Notes: a model not told the origin generated them from the sequence alone. A stretch of 64,000 nt of DNA from Thermocatellispora tengchongensis (GCF_014202315.1 NZ_JACHGN010000020.1:62001-126000), one strand, 5' to 3'. Counted from the first letter of the stretch, positions 9,073 to 17,556 are shown. Made by a program: numbers and translations.

Positions 9073-9861
9073 TCAGTCCAGATGGTCGGGCTCCAGGGCG
9101 AGGATCTTCCGATGGAGCGGCTGGAAGTTGAACCAGCCGAAGTCGGCGGTGCCGGTCACGCCGGCTACCTGGCGGGCCTCCTCCTCGTCGATGAGGGTGG
9201 GCTCGCCGGCCGCCATGGCGATCAGTTGAGCCTGGCACGACCTTTCCATCGAGATGAACCACCACGCTGTCTCGGCCACCGTCCGGCCGACCGTCAGCAG
9301 GCCGTGATTCCTGAGGATGACGGCCTTGTGCGGGCCGAGTGCCTTGGCGATCCTGTCACCCTCTTCGGGGTCGAAGACCAGTCCGCCGAACCCGTCGTAC
9401 ACGCTGTGGTCCTCGTAGAAGGCGAGCGAGTCCTGAGTGATCGGGTCCAGCGGCCGGCCGAAGCTGGAGAACGTCTTGCCGTACAGGGAATGCGCGTGGG
9501 CGACCGCTTGGACGTCGGGCCGCGCCGCGTGCACGCGGGAGTGGATGTAGAAGCCCGCCAGGTTGACCAGCCCTTCGCCCTCGACGAGCATCCCGGTCTC
9601 CTCGACCAGCAGGAGGTCCGAGACGCGGATGTGCTCGAACGGCACGCCGAACGGGTTGACCCAGAAGCAGTTCGGGCGGAGGGGGTCGCGGGCCGTGACG
9701 TGGCCGCCCACCCCCTCGCCGAACCCGAACCGGCCGAACAGCCGGAAGGCCGCGGCCAGTTCGCGCTTACGGCGAAGGCGCTCCTCCTCCGGCGTTTCCG
9801 CGATCGGCGGCTTCGGGAGCCTGTAGGCGGGGTGGTCGAAGGTGGGCAGAGTGGTGTTCAT
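9073..9861 (-). CDS. class II aldolase/adducin family protein
   Basis: 262-residue member of the class II aldolase/adducin fold, which uses a zinc ion for aldol cleavage or decarboxylation (fuculose-phosphate aldolase, HMG-like relatives). Visible ligand motifs are HVTARD near residue 55, the HAHS pair near residue 120 and RNHGLLTVG near residue 190. The ATG at 9861 has GGAAGGAG nearby and overlaps the transporter stop by ATGA, so the two genes are co-transcribed. With an anion-type MFS carrier upstream, it probably acts on an imported hydroxy or sugar acid; the substrate is unknown. Confidence 0.9.
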   Translation of the reverse strand: MNTTLPTFDHPAYRLPKPPIAETPEEERLRRKRELAAAFRLFGRFGFGEGVGGHVTARDPLRPNCFWVNPFGVPFEHIRVSDLLLVEETGMLVEGEGLVNLAGFYIHSRVHAARPDVQAVAHAHSLYGKTFSSFGRPLDPITQDSLAFYEDHSVYDGFGGLVFDPEEGDRIAKALGPHKAVILRNHGLLTVGRTVAETAWWFISMERSCQAQLIAMAAGEPTLIDEEEARQVAGVTGTADFGWFNFQPLHRKILALEPDHLD

Positions 9862-11246
9862 GATGTCTCCTTCCTCGGGGAGTCGTCGCGGCCGGCGGTG
9901 ACACGCTGCGGGCGCTGCGACGCCGGCGGGGAGCCGGCTCCGGTTCGCTCGACGCGCGGCCCGACGATGAGCATGGTCAGGACGCCGAGCGACATGACGA
10001 ACGCGATGAGCAGGAGGGCGTGACGGAAGCCGCCGGTCGCCTCCTGTATGGCCCCTGTCAGCAGGGGACTGACCATGCCGGTCAGGTTCCCGGCCGAGTT
10101 GATCACGGCGATCCCGGCCGCCGCGGCGGCTCCGGTCAGGCCGAGCACCGGGATGCGCCAGAACTGGGACAACGCCGTGTAGATGCCGGAGAAGGCCAGG
10201 CACGTGCCGGCGATGAACGCGACGCCGTTGTCGGTCAGCGCCGCCAGTACGACACCGGCCGTGCCCGCCGTGAGGGGCACCACGGTGGAGAAGACGGCGC
10301 TGCGCTTGGCGAAGATCCGCGGCCACACCAGCATGACGACGAGCGCGACCGTCGATGGGATGGCCGTGAGCAGGACGCTGGTCGCGTCCGTGGGTGATGT
10401 TCCCCCCTCGTCGGCGAGGAGTTGCAGCATCTGCGGCAGGAAGTAGCTGAAGGAGTAGATGCCGAAGGTGAGCGCGAAGAACGCGAAGGCGAAGGCCCAG
10501 ACGCGCCCGCTCCTGAACGCGTCCATGATGCCGGCCGGCACCGCGTTCTCGTGCTTCAGGGCCGTCTCGGCGTCCAGGCGGCGCTGAATCCGCTCGCGTT
10601 CCGGAACGGACAGCCACTTGGCGGTCTCCGGGCCCTTCGCGAGCCGGGTCATCACCAGGACGCCGACCAGGATCGTGAGAAGGCCCTCGATGAGGAACAC
10701 CGAGCGCCAGCCGGTGAGCCCGGTCAGGTGCCGTCCCCATTCGAGCAGCCCGGCCGTGAGCGGCGCGCCGATGATGCCGGAGACGGCGATGACGGATATG
10801 AACACGGGGTAGGCCCATGCCCGCTGCCTGGCGGGGAACCAGTAGGTGATGTAGAGCAGGACGCCGGGGGCGAGTCCGGCCTCCGCGAAACCGAGCAGGA
10901 CGCGCAGGACGTAGAGAGTCTGCGCGGAGTCGGCGAACGCGGTCACCGCGGTGATCGTGCCCCAGGCGAGCAGGGTGAAGCCGATCCATCTCGGCGCGCC
11001 GAAACGCCTCAGGAGGAGATTGCTCGGAACCGTCGCGAGGATGTAGCCGATGAAGAAGAGCGTGGACGTCAGGCCGATCTCCACATTGGTCATCCCGAGG
11101 TCACGGGAGAGTGGGGCCGCGACGAAGCCGATGTTGACCCTGTCGATGTAGCCGAGCACGTAGGCGGCGCCCAGCAGCGGGAACGTCCGCAGGGCGACTT
11201 TTCGCCACACTGTCTCGCGGTCCGTTCCTGACGTGACTTCGGTCAT
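9858..11246 (-). CDS. MFS transporter, anion:cation symporter (phthalate permease) type
   Basis: 462-residue major facilitator with about 12 hydrophobic segments. The early YVLGYIDRVNIGF motif after the first helix and the LLRRFGAPRWIG loop between helices 2 and 3 are typical of the ACS family, which imports aromatic and sugar acids. A long cytoplasmic loop with charged residues (ERERIQRRLDAETALKHEN) separates the two halves. The C-terminal tail is polar and basic. It is the first gene of a two-gene unit with the class II aldolase and diverges from the SDR at 11656. Confidence 0.92.
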   Translation of the reverse strand: MTEVTSGTDRETVWRKVALRTFPLLGAAYVLGYIDRVNIGFVAAPLSRDLGMTNVEIGLTSTLFFIGYILATVPSNLLLRRFGAPRWIGFTLLAWGTITAVTAFADSAQTLYVLRVLLGFAEAGLAPGVLLYITYWFPARQRAWAYPVFISVIAVSGIIGAPLTAGLLEWGRHLTGLTGWRSVFLIEGLLTILVGVLVMTRLAKGPETAKWLSVPERERIQRRLDAETALKHENAVPAGIMDAFRSGRVWAFAFAFFALTFGIYSFSYFLPQMLQLLADEGGTSPTDATSVLLTAIPSTVALVVMLVWPRIFAKRSAVFSTVVPLTAGTAGVVLAALTDNGVAFIAGTCLAFSGIYTALSQFWRIPVLGLTGAAAAAGIAVINSAGNLTGMVSPLLTGAIQEATGGFRHALLLIAFVMSLGVLTMLIVGPRVERTGAGSPPASQRPQRVTAGRDDSPRKETS

Positions 11247-11655
11247 TGTTGCCGTCCATCCGGATAGAAGGAGCTGTGGTGCGGCCGGGCGGGCATGCGC
11301 CGGCTCGGCGCGTCGGGGAGCGCGATGGGCGCCGGTGGTGAAGGGGCGGCTCAGAGGACGGAAGCCGTGTACGCGGGCCGTGACCGGATGGGACGGCGGC
11401 TCATCTCGCGCCCGGCATGGACCGGCCGGACGAGTGCGGGAACCGGTGTCCGAGCACCGGGGGAACGCCCTGCCCGGCGTCCTGACAGGCGATCTTCGGC
11501 CCTGCGGGAAGCGTGGTGAACCGGGTCATCTCTGCTGTACCTCCAGCCCGGTCGCCGTTGACCGGCGACGTGTTGGCACGCTAAGAAGTGAGGAGTGCAA
11601 CTGTCAAGACTCAAATCATTTGAAGTGAGACGAAATGGACCCGGCTGAAGGTCGC
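11247..11655. other. intergenic region between divergent transporter and SDR genes
   Basis: About 400 bp without a convincing gene; the open frames here have arginine/proline-rich translations typical of shadows in GC-rich DNA. The right end turns AT-rich and holds the TCAAATCATTTGA element described separately. Promoters for the two divergent genes must lie here, but no clear -35/-10 pair could be picked with confidence. Confidence 0.6.
11604..11623. promoter_or_regulatory. operator-like palindrome upstream of the SDR gene
   Basis: TCAAATCATTTGA (11611-11623) is a perfect palindrome around a central base. With the preceding TCAAGAC it reproduces 16 of 18 positions of the element at 4783 between the ligase and MarR genes. 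It ends 32 bp before the chosen SDR start. A shared MarR-type regulator is the simplest reading. Confidence 0.5.
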
Positions 11656-12402
11656 ATGAGCGGGGCGTTCGAGGGCAAGGTCGCCGTCGTCACGGGGGCC
11701 GCGCGCGGCCTGGGCGCCGCGGTCGCGCGCAAGCTGTACGCCGAAGGCGCCACCGTGGTCGGGGCGGACATTGAAGGGGCGGACATTGAAGGGGCGGACA
11801 TTGAAACGGCCACGGGGGAGCACCTCGTCGCCGTCCCGTGCGACGTTGCGGACGAAGCGGACGTCGAGCGGCTGTTCGACGTGTGCCGGCGGCGCTTCGG
11901 CAGGGTCGACCTGCTCTTCAACAACGCGGGGGTCAGCGGCGCGCCCGGCCGGCGGCTCCACGAGTACGAGCCTGACCTGTGGGACAGGGTGCTCGGCGTC
12001 AACCTGCGCGGCGCGTTCCTGGTGCTTCGGGCCGCGCTGCCGTTGATGCTCGATCAGGGTGGCGCGATCGTCAACACGGCGTCGATCGGCGCCTTCCGGG
12101 CGCGGCCGGGTTTCGGCGCCTACACCGCGTCGAAGGCCGCGCTGGTGATGCTGACCCGCCAGGCCGCGCTGGAGTACGCCGGCGACGGCATCAGGGTGAA
12201 CGGGGTGGCCCCCGGCCTCATCGAAACGGCCCTGGTGGACGATCTCACGCCCGCGATGCGGGCAGAGGCGGTGACGCGCACGCCGTTGGGCCGCATGGGC
12301 AGGCCGGAGGAGGTCGCCCGTCTCGTCGCGTTCCTGCTGTCGGACGACGCGTCGTACATCACCGGCCAGACGTATCCGATCGACGGGGGCCGCGGCGCAT
12401 GA
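11656..12402 (+). CDS. SDR-family oxidoreductase
   Basis: Classical SDR of about 248 residues with [18 protein letters not shown], the catalytic YTASK and the ending YPIDGG. I chose ATG 11656 (GAAGG five bases upstream, giving [14 protein letters not shown]); an in-frame ATG at 11635 would add seven residues and sits almost on top of the upstream palindrome. A three-fold 15-bp tandem repeat in the gene encodes A-D-I-E-G units in the loop after the second beta strand, next to the cofactor-specificity region. The gene is alone on its strand and converges with the TetR gene at 12421. Confidence 0.9.
   Translation: MSGAFEGKVAVVTGAARGLGAAVARKLYAEGATVVGADIEGADIEGADIETATGEHLVAVPCDVADEADVERLFDVCRRRFGRVDLLFNNAGVSGAPGRRLHEYEPDLWDRVLGVNLRGAFLVLRAALPLMLDQGGAIVNTASIGAFRARPGFGAYTASKAALVMLTRQAALEYAGDGIRVNGVAPGLIETALVDDLTPAMRAEAVTRTPLGRMGRPEEVARLVAFLLSDDASYITGQTYPIDGGRGA
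11761..11805 (+). repeat. 15-bp unit repeated three times inside the SDR gene
   Basis: GGGGCGGACATTGAA occurs three times in perfect tandem at 11761, 11776 and 11791, in frame, encoding G-A-D-I-E. Insertion of two extra copies adds ten residues after the VVGADIE strand that normally ends with the acidic NAD-selecting residue. Confidence 0.95.
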
Positions 12403-12420
12403 CCGGGCGGGCGGCGCCCG

Positions 12421-12999
12421 TCACGGCGACGCCGATCCGGTCGTCGCCGCGCTGAGCCCGGTGACGAGCAGGTCGATGAGGGCGTCGGCCTGCTCCTGGC
12501 TGTCCGGATCGAGCTGCCAGATGCCGCACAGCGCCAGCAGGATGATCTCGGGGTCGAGGCCGGGGCGGACCGTGCCGGCCTCGTGGCCGGCGGCGAGGAG
12601 CTCGGCGACGGCCCCCCTCATCGCCTGGTAGGTCTCCGGGAACAGTGACCTGCCGGCCCCGGTCGCCAGGCGCATGGCGTCCGCCAGTCCGCGCTTGGTC
12701 ATCGTGCACTCCGCGAGCGCGCGCATCCATCGCCGCAGCGCTTCGAGCGGCGGGTGCTCGGCCAGCAACTCGGTCGCGGCGTGCCGCATCCGCTCCACAT
12801 CGCACTGGTAAACGGCGAGCACCAGGGCCTCCCGGGTGGGGAAGTGCCGGTACAGGGTCGCGTTGGCGACGCCGGCCCGTTTGGCGATGGCGTTCAGCGA
12901 CACGTCGGCCGACTCGGTGAGCGCCTGGAGCGCGACGGCGAGGATCGCCTCGCGGTTCTCGCGCGCGTCGGCGCGCCGGTTCGGTGTGGCCGTGGTCAC
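12421..12999 (-). CDS. TetR-family transcriptional regulator
   Basis: Regulator of about 192 residues. The N-terminal helix-turn-helix reads SLNAIAKRAGVANATLYRHF, followed by PTREALVLAVY, classical for TetR. The start is the GTG at 12999 because GGAGG lies six bases upstream; a GTG at 13011 would include that ribosome site in the gene. It diverges from the aldo/keto reductase gene at 13099 across two near-identical palindromes, so it most likely represses itself and that enzyme. The ligand is unknown. Confidence 0.92.
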   Translation of the reverse strand: MTTATPNRRADARENREAILAVALQALTESADVSLNAIAKRAGVANATLYRHFPTREALVLAVYQCDVERMRHAATELLAEHPPLEALRRWMRALAECTMTKRGLADAMRLATGAGRSLFPETYQAMRGAVAELLAAGHEAGTVRPGLDPEIILLALCGIWQLDPDSQEQADALIDLLVTGLSAATTGSASP

Positions 13000-13020
13000 G
13001 TCCGCCTCCACCCGGTTGCG

Positions 13021-13071
13021 AAGCGGGGAATTCCCCGCTTATCCTGAGCCGCGTTCCGGGGAATTCCCCGG
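13021..13071. promoter_or_regulatory. two TetR-type operator palindromes between the TetR and aldo/keto reductase genes
   Basis: 13021-13040 is a perfect 20-bp palindrome (AAGCGGGGAATTCCCCGCTT), and 13056-13071 is a perfect 16-bp palindrome with the same core GGGGAATTCCCC. Their centres are 33 bp apart, about three helical turns, on the same face of the DNA. Position between divergent genes and next to a TetR gene makes these likely operators. Confidence 0.8.
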
Positions 13072-13098
13072 TACGTGCATCGTAGCAAGGAGCACGGC

Positions 13099-14061
13099 AT
13101 GCCCGTTCTGGGATCATCGGGCCTGGAGGTCTTCCCTCTGGCCCTGGGGACCAACACCTTCCGCTGGACGGCGAGCGCCGAGGAGTCGCACCGGATCCTG
13201 GACGCCTTCGTCGCGGGCGGCGGCACGTTCATCGACACCGCCGACGTGTACTCGGTGTGGGCGCCGGGCAGCACCGGCGGTGACGCCGAAACGGTGATCG
13301 GCGAGTGGCTGGCCGCCGGAGCCGACCGCGACAAGGTGGTGATCGCCACCAAGGTCTCCGCCCATCCCGCGCTCCCGGGACTGAAGCCCGGCACCATCGC
13401 CACGGCGATCGAGCAGTCGCTCAAGCGCCTGCAGACCGACTACGTGGACGTCTACTACGCCCACATCGACGACCCGGACACACCGCTGGAGGAGTCCGTC
13501 GCCGCCTTCGACGACCTCGTCCGGCGCGGCCTCGTGCGCCACGTGGGACTGTCCAACTACACCGCCGAGCGGGCGCAGGCGTGGATCGACGTCGCGCGGG
13601 CCTGCGGAGCCGCCCTGCCGGTATCCCTGCAACCCCACTACAACCTGCTCCACCGCACCGATTTCGAGCGGCGCCTGCGGCCCGTGGCCGAGCGCAACGA
13701 CCTCGGCGTCGTGCCGTACTACGGGCTGGCCTCCGGTTTCCTGACCGGCAAGTACCGCTCGGCGGCCGACGCCGCCGGAACCCGGCGCGGCGCCACGATC
13801 GGCGACTACCTCACCGAGGCGGGCTTCGCCGCCGTGAGCGAACTCCGGGCGGTCGCCGCCGAGCTGAGCGTGGCCCCCGCGACCGTGGCGCTGGCCTGGC
13901 TGCGCGTCCAGCCCACCGTCGTCGCCCCGATCGCCAGCGTCAGCGCCGCCGAGCAGCTCGACGCCCTGCTCGCCTCGGCGACGCTCGACCTCTCTCCCGG
14001 CCAGCTCGACAGGCTCACCGCGGCCTCCGACGCCTTCGCCGCCACCCGGACCGCCGCGTGA
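13099..14061 (+). CDS. aldo/keto reductase
   Basis: NAD(P)H-dependent aldo/keto reductase of 320 residues with the catalytic tetrad visible: Asp and Tyr in FIDTADVYS near residue 60, Lys in VVIATKVS near 92 and His in VYYAHIDDPD near 127. The cofactor-binding end carries the PIASVS loop near residue 280. ATG 13099 has AAGGAG six bases upstream. The adjacent divergent TetR gene and paired palindromes indicate inducible expression, perhaps for detoxifying a carbonyl compound; no substrate can be assigned. Confidence 0.93.
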   Translation: MPVLGSSGLEVFPLALGTNTFRWTASAEESHRILDAFVAGGGTFIDTADVYSVWAPGSTGGDAETVIGEWLAAGADRDKVVIATKVSAHPALPGLKPGTIATAIEQSLKRLQTDYVDVYYAHIDDPDTPLEESVAAFDDLVRRGLVRHVGLSNYTAERAQAWIDVARACGAALPVSLQPHYNLLHRTDFERRLRPVAERNDLGVVPYYGLASGFLTGKYRSAADAAGTRRGATIGDYLTEAGFAAVSELRAVAAELSVAPATVALAWLRVQPTVVAPIASVSAAEQLDALLASATLDLSPGQLDRLTAASDAFAATRTAA

Positions 14062-14149
14062 GGGCCGGCGTGCACGGCCTGCCGGCTCGCGGGTCAGGCG
14101 GGGACCAGGGCGTACGGGAAACCGTCGTGCAACCGGCTTGGCCCGGTGG

Positions 14150-15052
14150 TCAGGGGAGGAACGCGTCGAGATTGCCGGCCAGCCATTCGGCGTAGCCGCG
14201 CGGGGGCCGGCCCAGGACACGCGCGACGGTGTCGTCCGGCTCCATCGGGTCGGCGAGGAGGTCCGCGCTCACTGAGTGGCCCAGGGCGATCAGCTCCTCG
14301 GCGACGCCGGCCTCGCGGTCCCGCTCGGCGGCCTGCTCCGGGGTGATCTCCTCGAACGGGATCTCCCGGCCGAGCGCCTGCCCGATGAGCCGGACCTGCT
14401 CGCGCGGGCTGATCGGTGGCCCGTACGCCGTCACCGTCCGCCCGGCGTACCGGTCGTCGGCCAGCAGCTCCACCGCGACGGCGGCGAGGTCGTCCTCGTG
14501 GATGAGCGGGTAGCGCGCATCGGCGTACGGCTCGCGGATGACGCCGCCGTGCTTGATGACGTCCGCCCAGTTCGAGCGGGTGTAGGAGTAGCCGTCCTGG
14601 AGGGTCTGGTGGGCCATCACGGGCGAGGGGCGCAGGTGCGTCCAGCGCGCCCCGGAGCGCTCGGCCACCACCTCGACCGCCAGCCAGTGCCACGCCTCGG
14701 GCTCGTACTGGATCTCGAACTCGGGGCCGTGCGACGACAGCACCACGATGTGCTCGGCGCCGCCCTGGCGTGCCAGTGTGACCAGCTCGTAGGCCGTCCC
14801 GGGGACGGCGCCGGAGAGGAACAGCCGCCGGATGCCGGCGAACGCCGCCGCTGACTCCGCCGGCCGGGCGACGTCCCCGACGACCACTTCGACGCCGTCC
14901 GGCCAGCCGCCGGCCTCGGACGGCGGCGCCAGCACCCGTACCGCCTCGCCGGCCGAGACCAGCCGGGCGGCGAGGCGGTGCCCGACCGGGCCGGCGGTCG
15001 GCACGTGGCCGGGAAGGTCGCGGTGTCCCACGATCGTCAGCAGTGTGGTCAT
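14150..15052 (-). CDS. NmrA-like NAD(P)-binding protein (atypical SDR)
   Basis: 300-residue protein of the NmrA/azoreductase-like atypical SDR type. The first strand TLLTIVGH leads into a Rossmann fold; VEVVVGDVARP follows near residue 57 and the HIVVLSSHGPE strand near residue 105. No classical YxxxK motif is seen, as expected for this group, which includes redox sensors and quinone reductases. It diverges from a TetR gene at 15140 across an inverted repeat and is probably its target. The glycine-rich cofactor loop is altered (GHRDLPGHVPTAGPVG), an apparent insertion compared with the usual GATG.xG pattern. Confidence 0.82.
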   Translation of the reverse strand: MTTLLTIVGHRDLPGHVPTAGPVGHRLAARLVSAGEAVRVLAPPSEAGGWPDGVEVVVGDVARPAESAAAFAGIRRLFLSGAVPGTAYELVTLARQGGAEHIVVLSSHGPEFEIQYEPEAWHWLAVEVVAERSGARWTHLRPSPVMAHQTLQDGYSYTRSNWADVIKHGGVIREPYADARYPLIHEDDLAAVAVELLADDRYAGRTVTAYGPPISPREQVRLIGQALGREIPFEEITPEQAAERDREAGVAEELIALGHSVSADLLADPMEPDDTVARVLGRPPRGYAEWLAGNLDAFLP

Positions 15053-15074
15053 GCCCCGCTCCTATTTTCGTAGG

Positions 15075-15108
15075 GCATACGGGAATTATTTTCCGTATGC
15101 TATACGGG
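15075..15108. promoter_or_regulatory. inverted-repeat operator between NmrA-like and TetR genes
   Basis: GCATACGG (15075-15082) and CCGTATGC (15093-15100) are perfect inverted arms around an AT-rich 10-bp spacer. A third half-site TATACGGG follows at 15101-15108. It lies between divergent start codons and adjoins a TetR gene, so it is a probable operator for both directions. Confidence 0.7.
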
Positions 15109-15139
15109 AGTGCGAACCGGCGGCAACCAGAGGACACCC

Positions 15140-15952
15140 ATGGCGAGCGAGCACGACGGCGGCGGAGACCCCGGACGAACGCTGGCGCTGCTGTGGCGCG
15201 GGCGCACCGCCGCCGGCCGGCCACCGGGCAAGCCGGTCAAAGGCCGGAAGCCGAGGATCGGCGTCGACCAGATCGTCCACGCGGCCGTGGCCGTCGCCGA
15301 CGCCGGCGGCCTGACCGCGGTGTCGATGGCCAGGGTCGCCGAGCAGTTGGGGGTCGGGCCGATGACCTTGTACACGCACGTCCCCGGCAAGGCCGAGCTG
15401 ATCGAGCTCATGGTCGACGCGGTGATGACCGAGCGCGAGCTCCCCGGCCCCGGCCACCCCGCCCGCCCGGCCGGCTGGCGGGCGCAGGTCGAGCACTACG
15501 CCGCCCAGACCAGAGCCCTCCACGTGCGCCATCCCTGGCTGCGGGAGGTCTCCACGGCGCGGCCACCGCTCGGCCCCGGCATGATGGCCGAGTACGAGTA
15601 CCTGCTGTCCGCCCTGCGGGACGCCGGCCTGCCGCCGTCGCAGATGTTCGCCGCCTCCGGCACGATCGTCACCTATGTCGTGGCCGCCGCGCGACAGGAG
15701 GCCGAGGACATCCAGATCGAGCAGGCGACCGGTCAGACGTGGGACGCGTGGTGGGGCGAACGCCGGCATCTGTGGGACGAGCACTTCGACGCCGACGCCT
15801 ACCCCACCATGACCCAGGTCTGGCTCGACGGCGGCTTCGACGACGCCGGAGACGACGACACCTCGACCGAGGACCCGTACATGTACGGGCTGCAGCGGCT
15901 GCTGGACGGCATCGAAGCGGCCACCCGGCCACCCCGGGCGTCACGCCCCTGA
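15140..15952 (+). CDS. TetR-family regulator (with TetR_C-type ligand domain)
   Basis: 270-residue regulator. A basic leader (PVKGRKPRIG) precedes the helix-turn-helix AVSMARVAEQLGVGPMTLYTHV near residues 65-85. The long C-terminal helical domain resembles the TetR/ActII type that binds small drug-like ligands. Start: ATG 15140 has AGAGGAC at a normal distance; the in-frame GTG at 15110 overlaps the operator region. It most likely controls the divergent NmrA-like gene. Confidence 0.9.
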   Translation: MASEHDGGGDPGRTLALLWRGRTAAGRPPGKPVKGRKPRIGVDQIVHAAVAVADAGGLTAVSMARVAEQLGVGPMTLYTHVPGKAELIELMVDAVMTERELPGPGHPARPAGWRAQVEHYAAQTRALHVRHPWLREVSTARPPLGPGMMAEYEYLLSALRDAGLPPSQMFAASGTIVTYVVAAARQEAEDIQIEQATGQTWDAWWGERRHLWDEHFDADAYPTMTQVWLDGGFDDAGDDDTSTEDPYMYGLQRLLDGIEAATRPPRASRP

Positions 15953-15999
15953 CCGCACCGGAGGCCGCCGTCCCGCGCGGTGGCCTAGGATCCAGCCCT

Positions 16000-16728
16000 A
16001 TGATCATTCGCTTATCAGCCGGGGCCGCCGTCGGTCTGGCGCTCCTGTCCGGTCCGGCCTTCGCCGAGCCGATCAAGGGCGTTCCCGAGCTGACCCACAA
16101 CGAGCTGTACCAGGCGGCCAAGCTCCCCAAGGTCGCCTGCAAGCCGGCCAAGGGCACGAACGAGGCGTCCACCCGGAAGTACATCAGCGCACTCGTCGGC
16201 TGCCTGAACAAGGCGTGGAAGTCGGCGATCAAGGGCTTCACCCCGGTGAAGGTGGTGTTCAAGGACGCGGACGACAAGGAGTCCTGCTCCACCGGCATGA
16301 CGGTCTCGGCCTCGTTCTCCGAGATCTGCGCCGCGCAGATCCACGTCCGGCTGGCCGATGACTGGATCAAGGCCAAGAACGACCTCGTGGTGTTCACGTC
16401 CATCACCAGGACCTGGGGCGGCGTCGTGACGGGGCAGACCGGCATCGGCGAAGCCTGGTGGGCGCTGGACGGCGATGGGTCGGAATCCGTCATGAACGAG
16501 CACAACCGCCGGTACTACCTGCAGATCGACTGCTTCCAGGGCGTGTCGGCGAAGGCCCTGGGGCGGCAGGTCAAGGACTGGAAGCCCGTCACCAGGGTGC
16601 CGGAGTTCTGGAAGAACAGGTTCCACGGCAAGACCGCCAACCGCCTCCACTGGATGGAGAAGGGCTACAAGGCGGGCAAGCCCGGCGCCTGCAACACCTG
16701 GACGGCGAGCTCCTCCAAGGTCGCCTGA
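16000..16728 (+). CDS. secreted protein resembling neutral zinc metallopeptidases but without zinc ligands
   Basis: 242 residues starting with a clear Sec signal peptide (AGAAVGLALLSGPAFA, cleavage after AFA). The mature part has YISALVGCLNKAWK and six cysteines, probably disulphide-bonded. Its layout recalls the secreted neutral zinc metallopeptidase-like proteins common in Nonomuraea and Actinomadura. The place where an HEXXH or HHVQ motif would be expected reads TRTWGGVVTGQTGI and has no histidine. It is therefore probably not a peptidase, if the relationship is real. It stands alone between the TetR gene and the carbonic anhydrase; AGGA lies upstream of the ATG. Confidence 0.75.
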   Translation: MIIRLSAGAAVGLALLSGPAFAEPIKGVPELTHNELYQAAKLPKVACKPAKGTNEASTRKYISALVGCLNKAWKSAIKGFTPVKVVFKDADDKESCSTGMTVSASFSEICAAQIHVRLADDWIKAKNDLVVFTSITRTWGGVVTGQTGIGEAWWALDGDGSESVMNEHNRRYYLQIDCFQGVSAKALGRQVKDWKPVTRVPEFWKNRFHGKTANRLHWMEKGYKAGKPGACNTWTASSSKVA

Positions 16729-16800
16729 GCCGGGCGGCGGCAGTACCGGTGCCGGGTCACGGTGAGCTCCGGGCGGGGTGCCCTGCCCGGCGTGGACCTC

Positions 16801-16836
16801 GACGCCGGCGCACGGGGAGACGCCGGCGCACAGGGA
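16801..16836. repeat. 18-bp tandem duplication upstream of the carbonic anhydrase gene
   Basis: GACGCCGGCGCACGGGGA at 16801-16818 is followed directly by GACGCCGGCGCACAGGGA at 16819-16836 (17 of 18 identical). It lies in the 177-bp gap before the carbonic anhydrase start and has no recognised function. Confidence 0.85.
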
Positions 16837-16905
16837 TCAGACGTCCACGCGCGCCACGGCGGGCCCTGCGCGGTGGTGAGCCGGGACTGGCCGTAGCCTA
16901 CGGTC

Positions 16906-17556
16906 ATGACCGACGTCCCACCGCTGACACCCACCGATGCCTTCGAACTGCTGCTGGCCGGCAACCGGCGCTTCGTTGCGGGCACCCCGCAGCACCCGAA
17001 CCAGGACGCCGCTCGCCGCGCCGAGACCGCACCCGCCCAGCGACCGTTCGCCGTGCTCTTCGGCTGCTCCGACTCACGGCTCGCCGCTGAGATCATCTTC
17101 GACCGGGGCCTGGGCGACCTGTTCGTGGTCCGCACCGCGGGCCACGTGGCCGGGTCGGAGGTGCTGGGCAGCATCGAATACGGAGTGAGTGTGCTGAACT
17201 GCCCGCTGGTCGTGGTGCTCGGCCACGACTCCTGCGGCGCCGTCGCTGCCGCCCGCGCCGCCGTGGCCGACGGCGTCGCCACCACCGGATACGTGCGCGA
17301 CGTGATCGAGCGCGTCACCCCCAGCGTCCTGGCCGCGCGCGCCGCCGGGCTCACCGGGGACGACGACATCATCGCCGAACACATACGGCACACCGCCGAC
17401 CTGCTCCTGGGCCGCTCCCGGGTGCTCGCCGACCAGGTCGCCGCCGGGCAGACGGCCGTGGTGGGCCTGTCCTACCGGCTGGCCGACGGCAGCGCCCGGG
17501 TCGTCACCACCCATGGCCTTCCGGCGCCCGCGGCCGTCCCGGACCTCAGCGCCTGA
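16906..17556 (+). CDS. beta-class carbonic anhydrase
   Basis: 216-residue beta-carbonic anhydrase interconverting CO2 and bicarbonate. The zinc ligands and dyad are all visible: FGCSDSR near residue 50 (Cys plus the Asp-Arg pair) and GHDSCGAV near residue 107 (His and Cys). RTAGH between them is also conserved. Cytosolic: no signal sequence. The gene is monocistronic and followed by a strong hairpin terminator. A housekeeping role is likely, with no evident link to the catabolic neighbours. Confidence 0.95.
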   Translation: MTDVPPLTPTDAFELLLAGNRRFVAGTPQHPNQDAARRAETAPAQRPFAVLFGCSDSRLAAEIIFDRGLGDLFVVRTAGHVAGSEVLGSIEYGVSVLNCPLVVVLGHDSCGAVAAARAAVADGVATTGYVRDVIERVTPSVLAARAAGLTGDDDIIAEHIRHTADLLLGRSRVLADQVAAGQTAVVGLSYRLADGSARVVTTHGLPAPAAVPDLSA

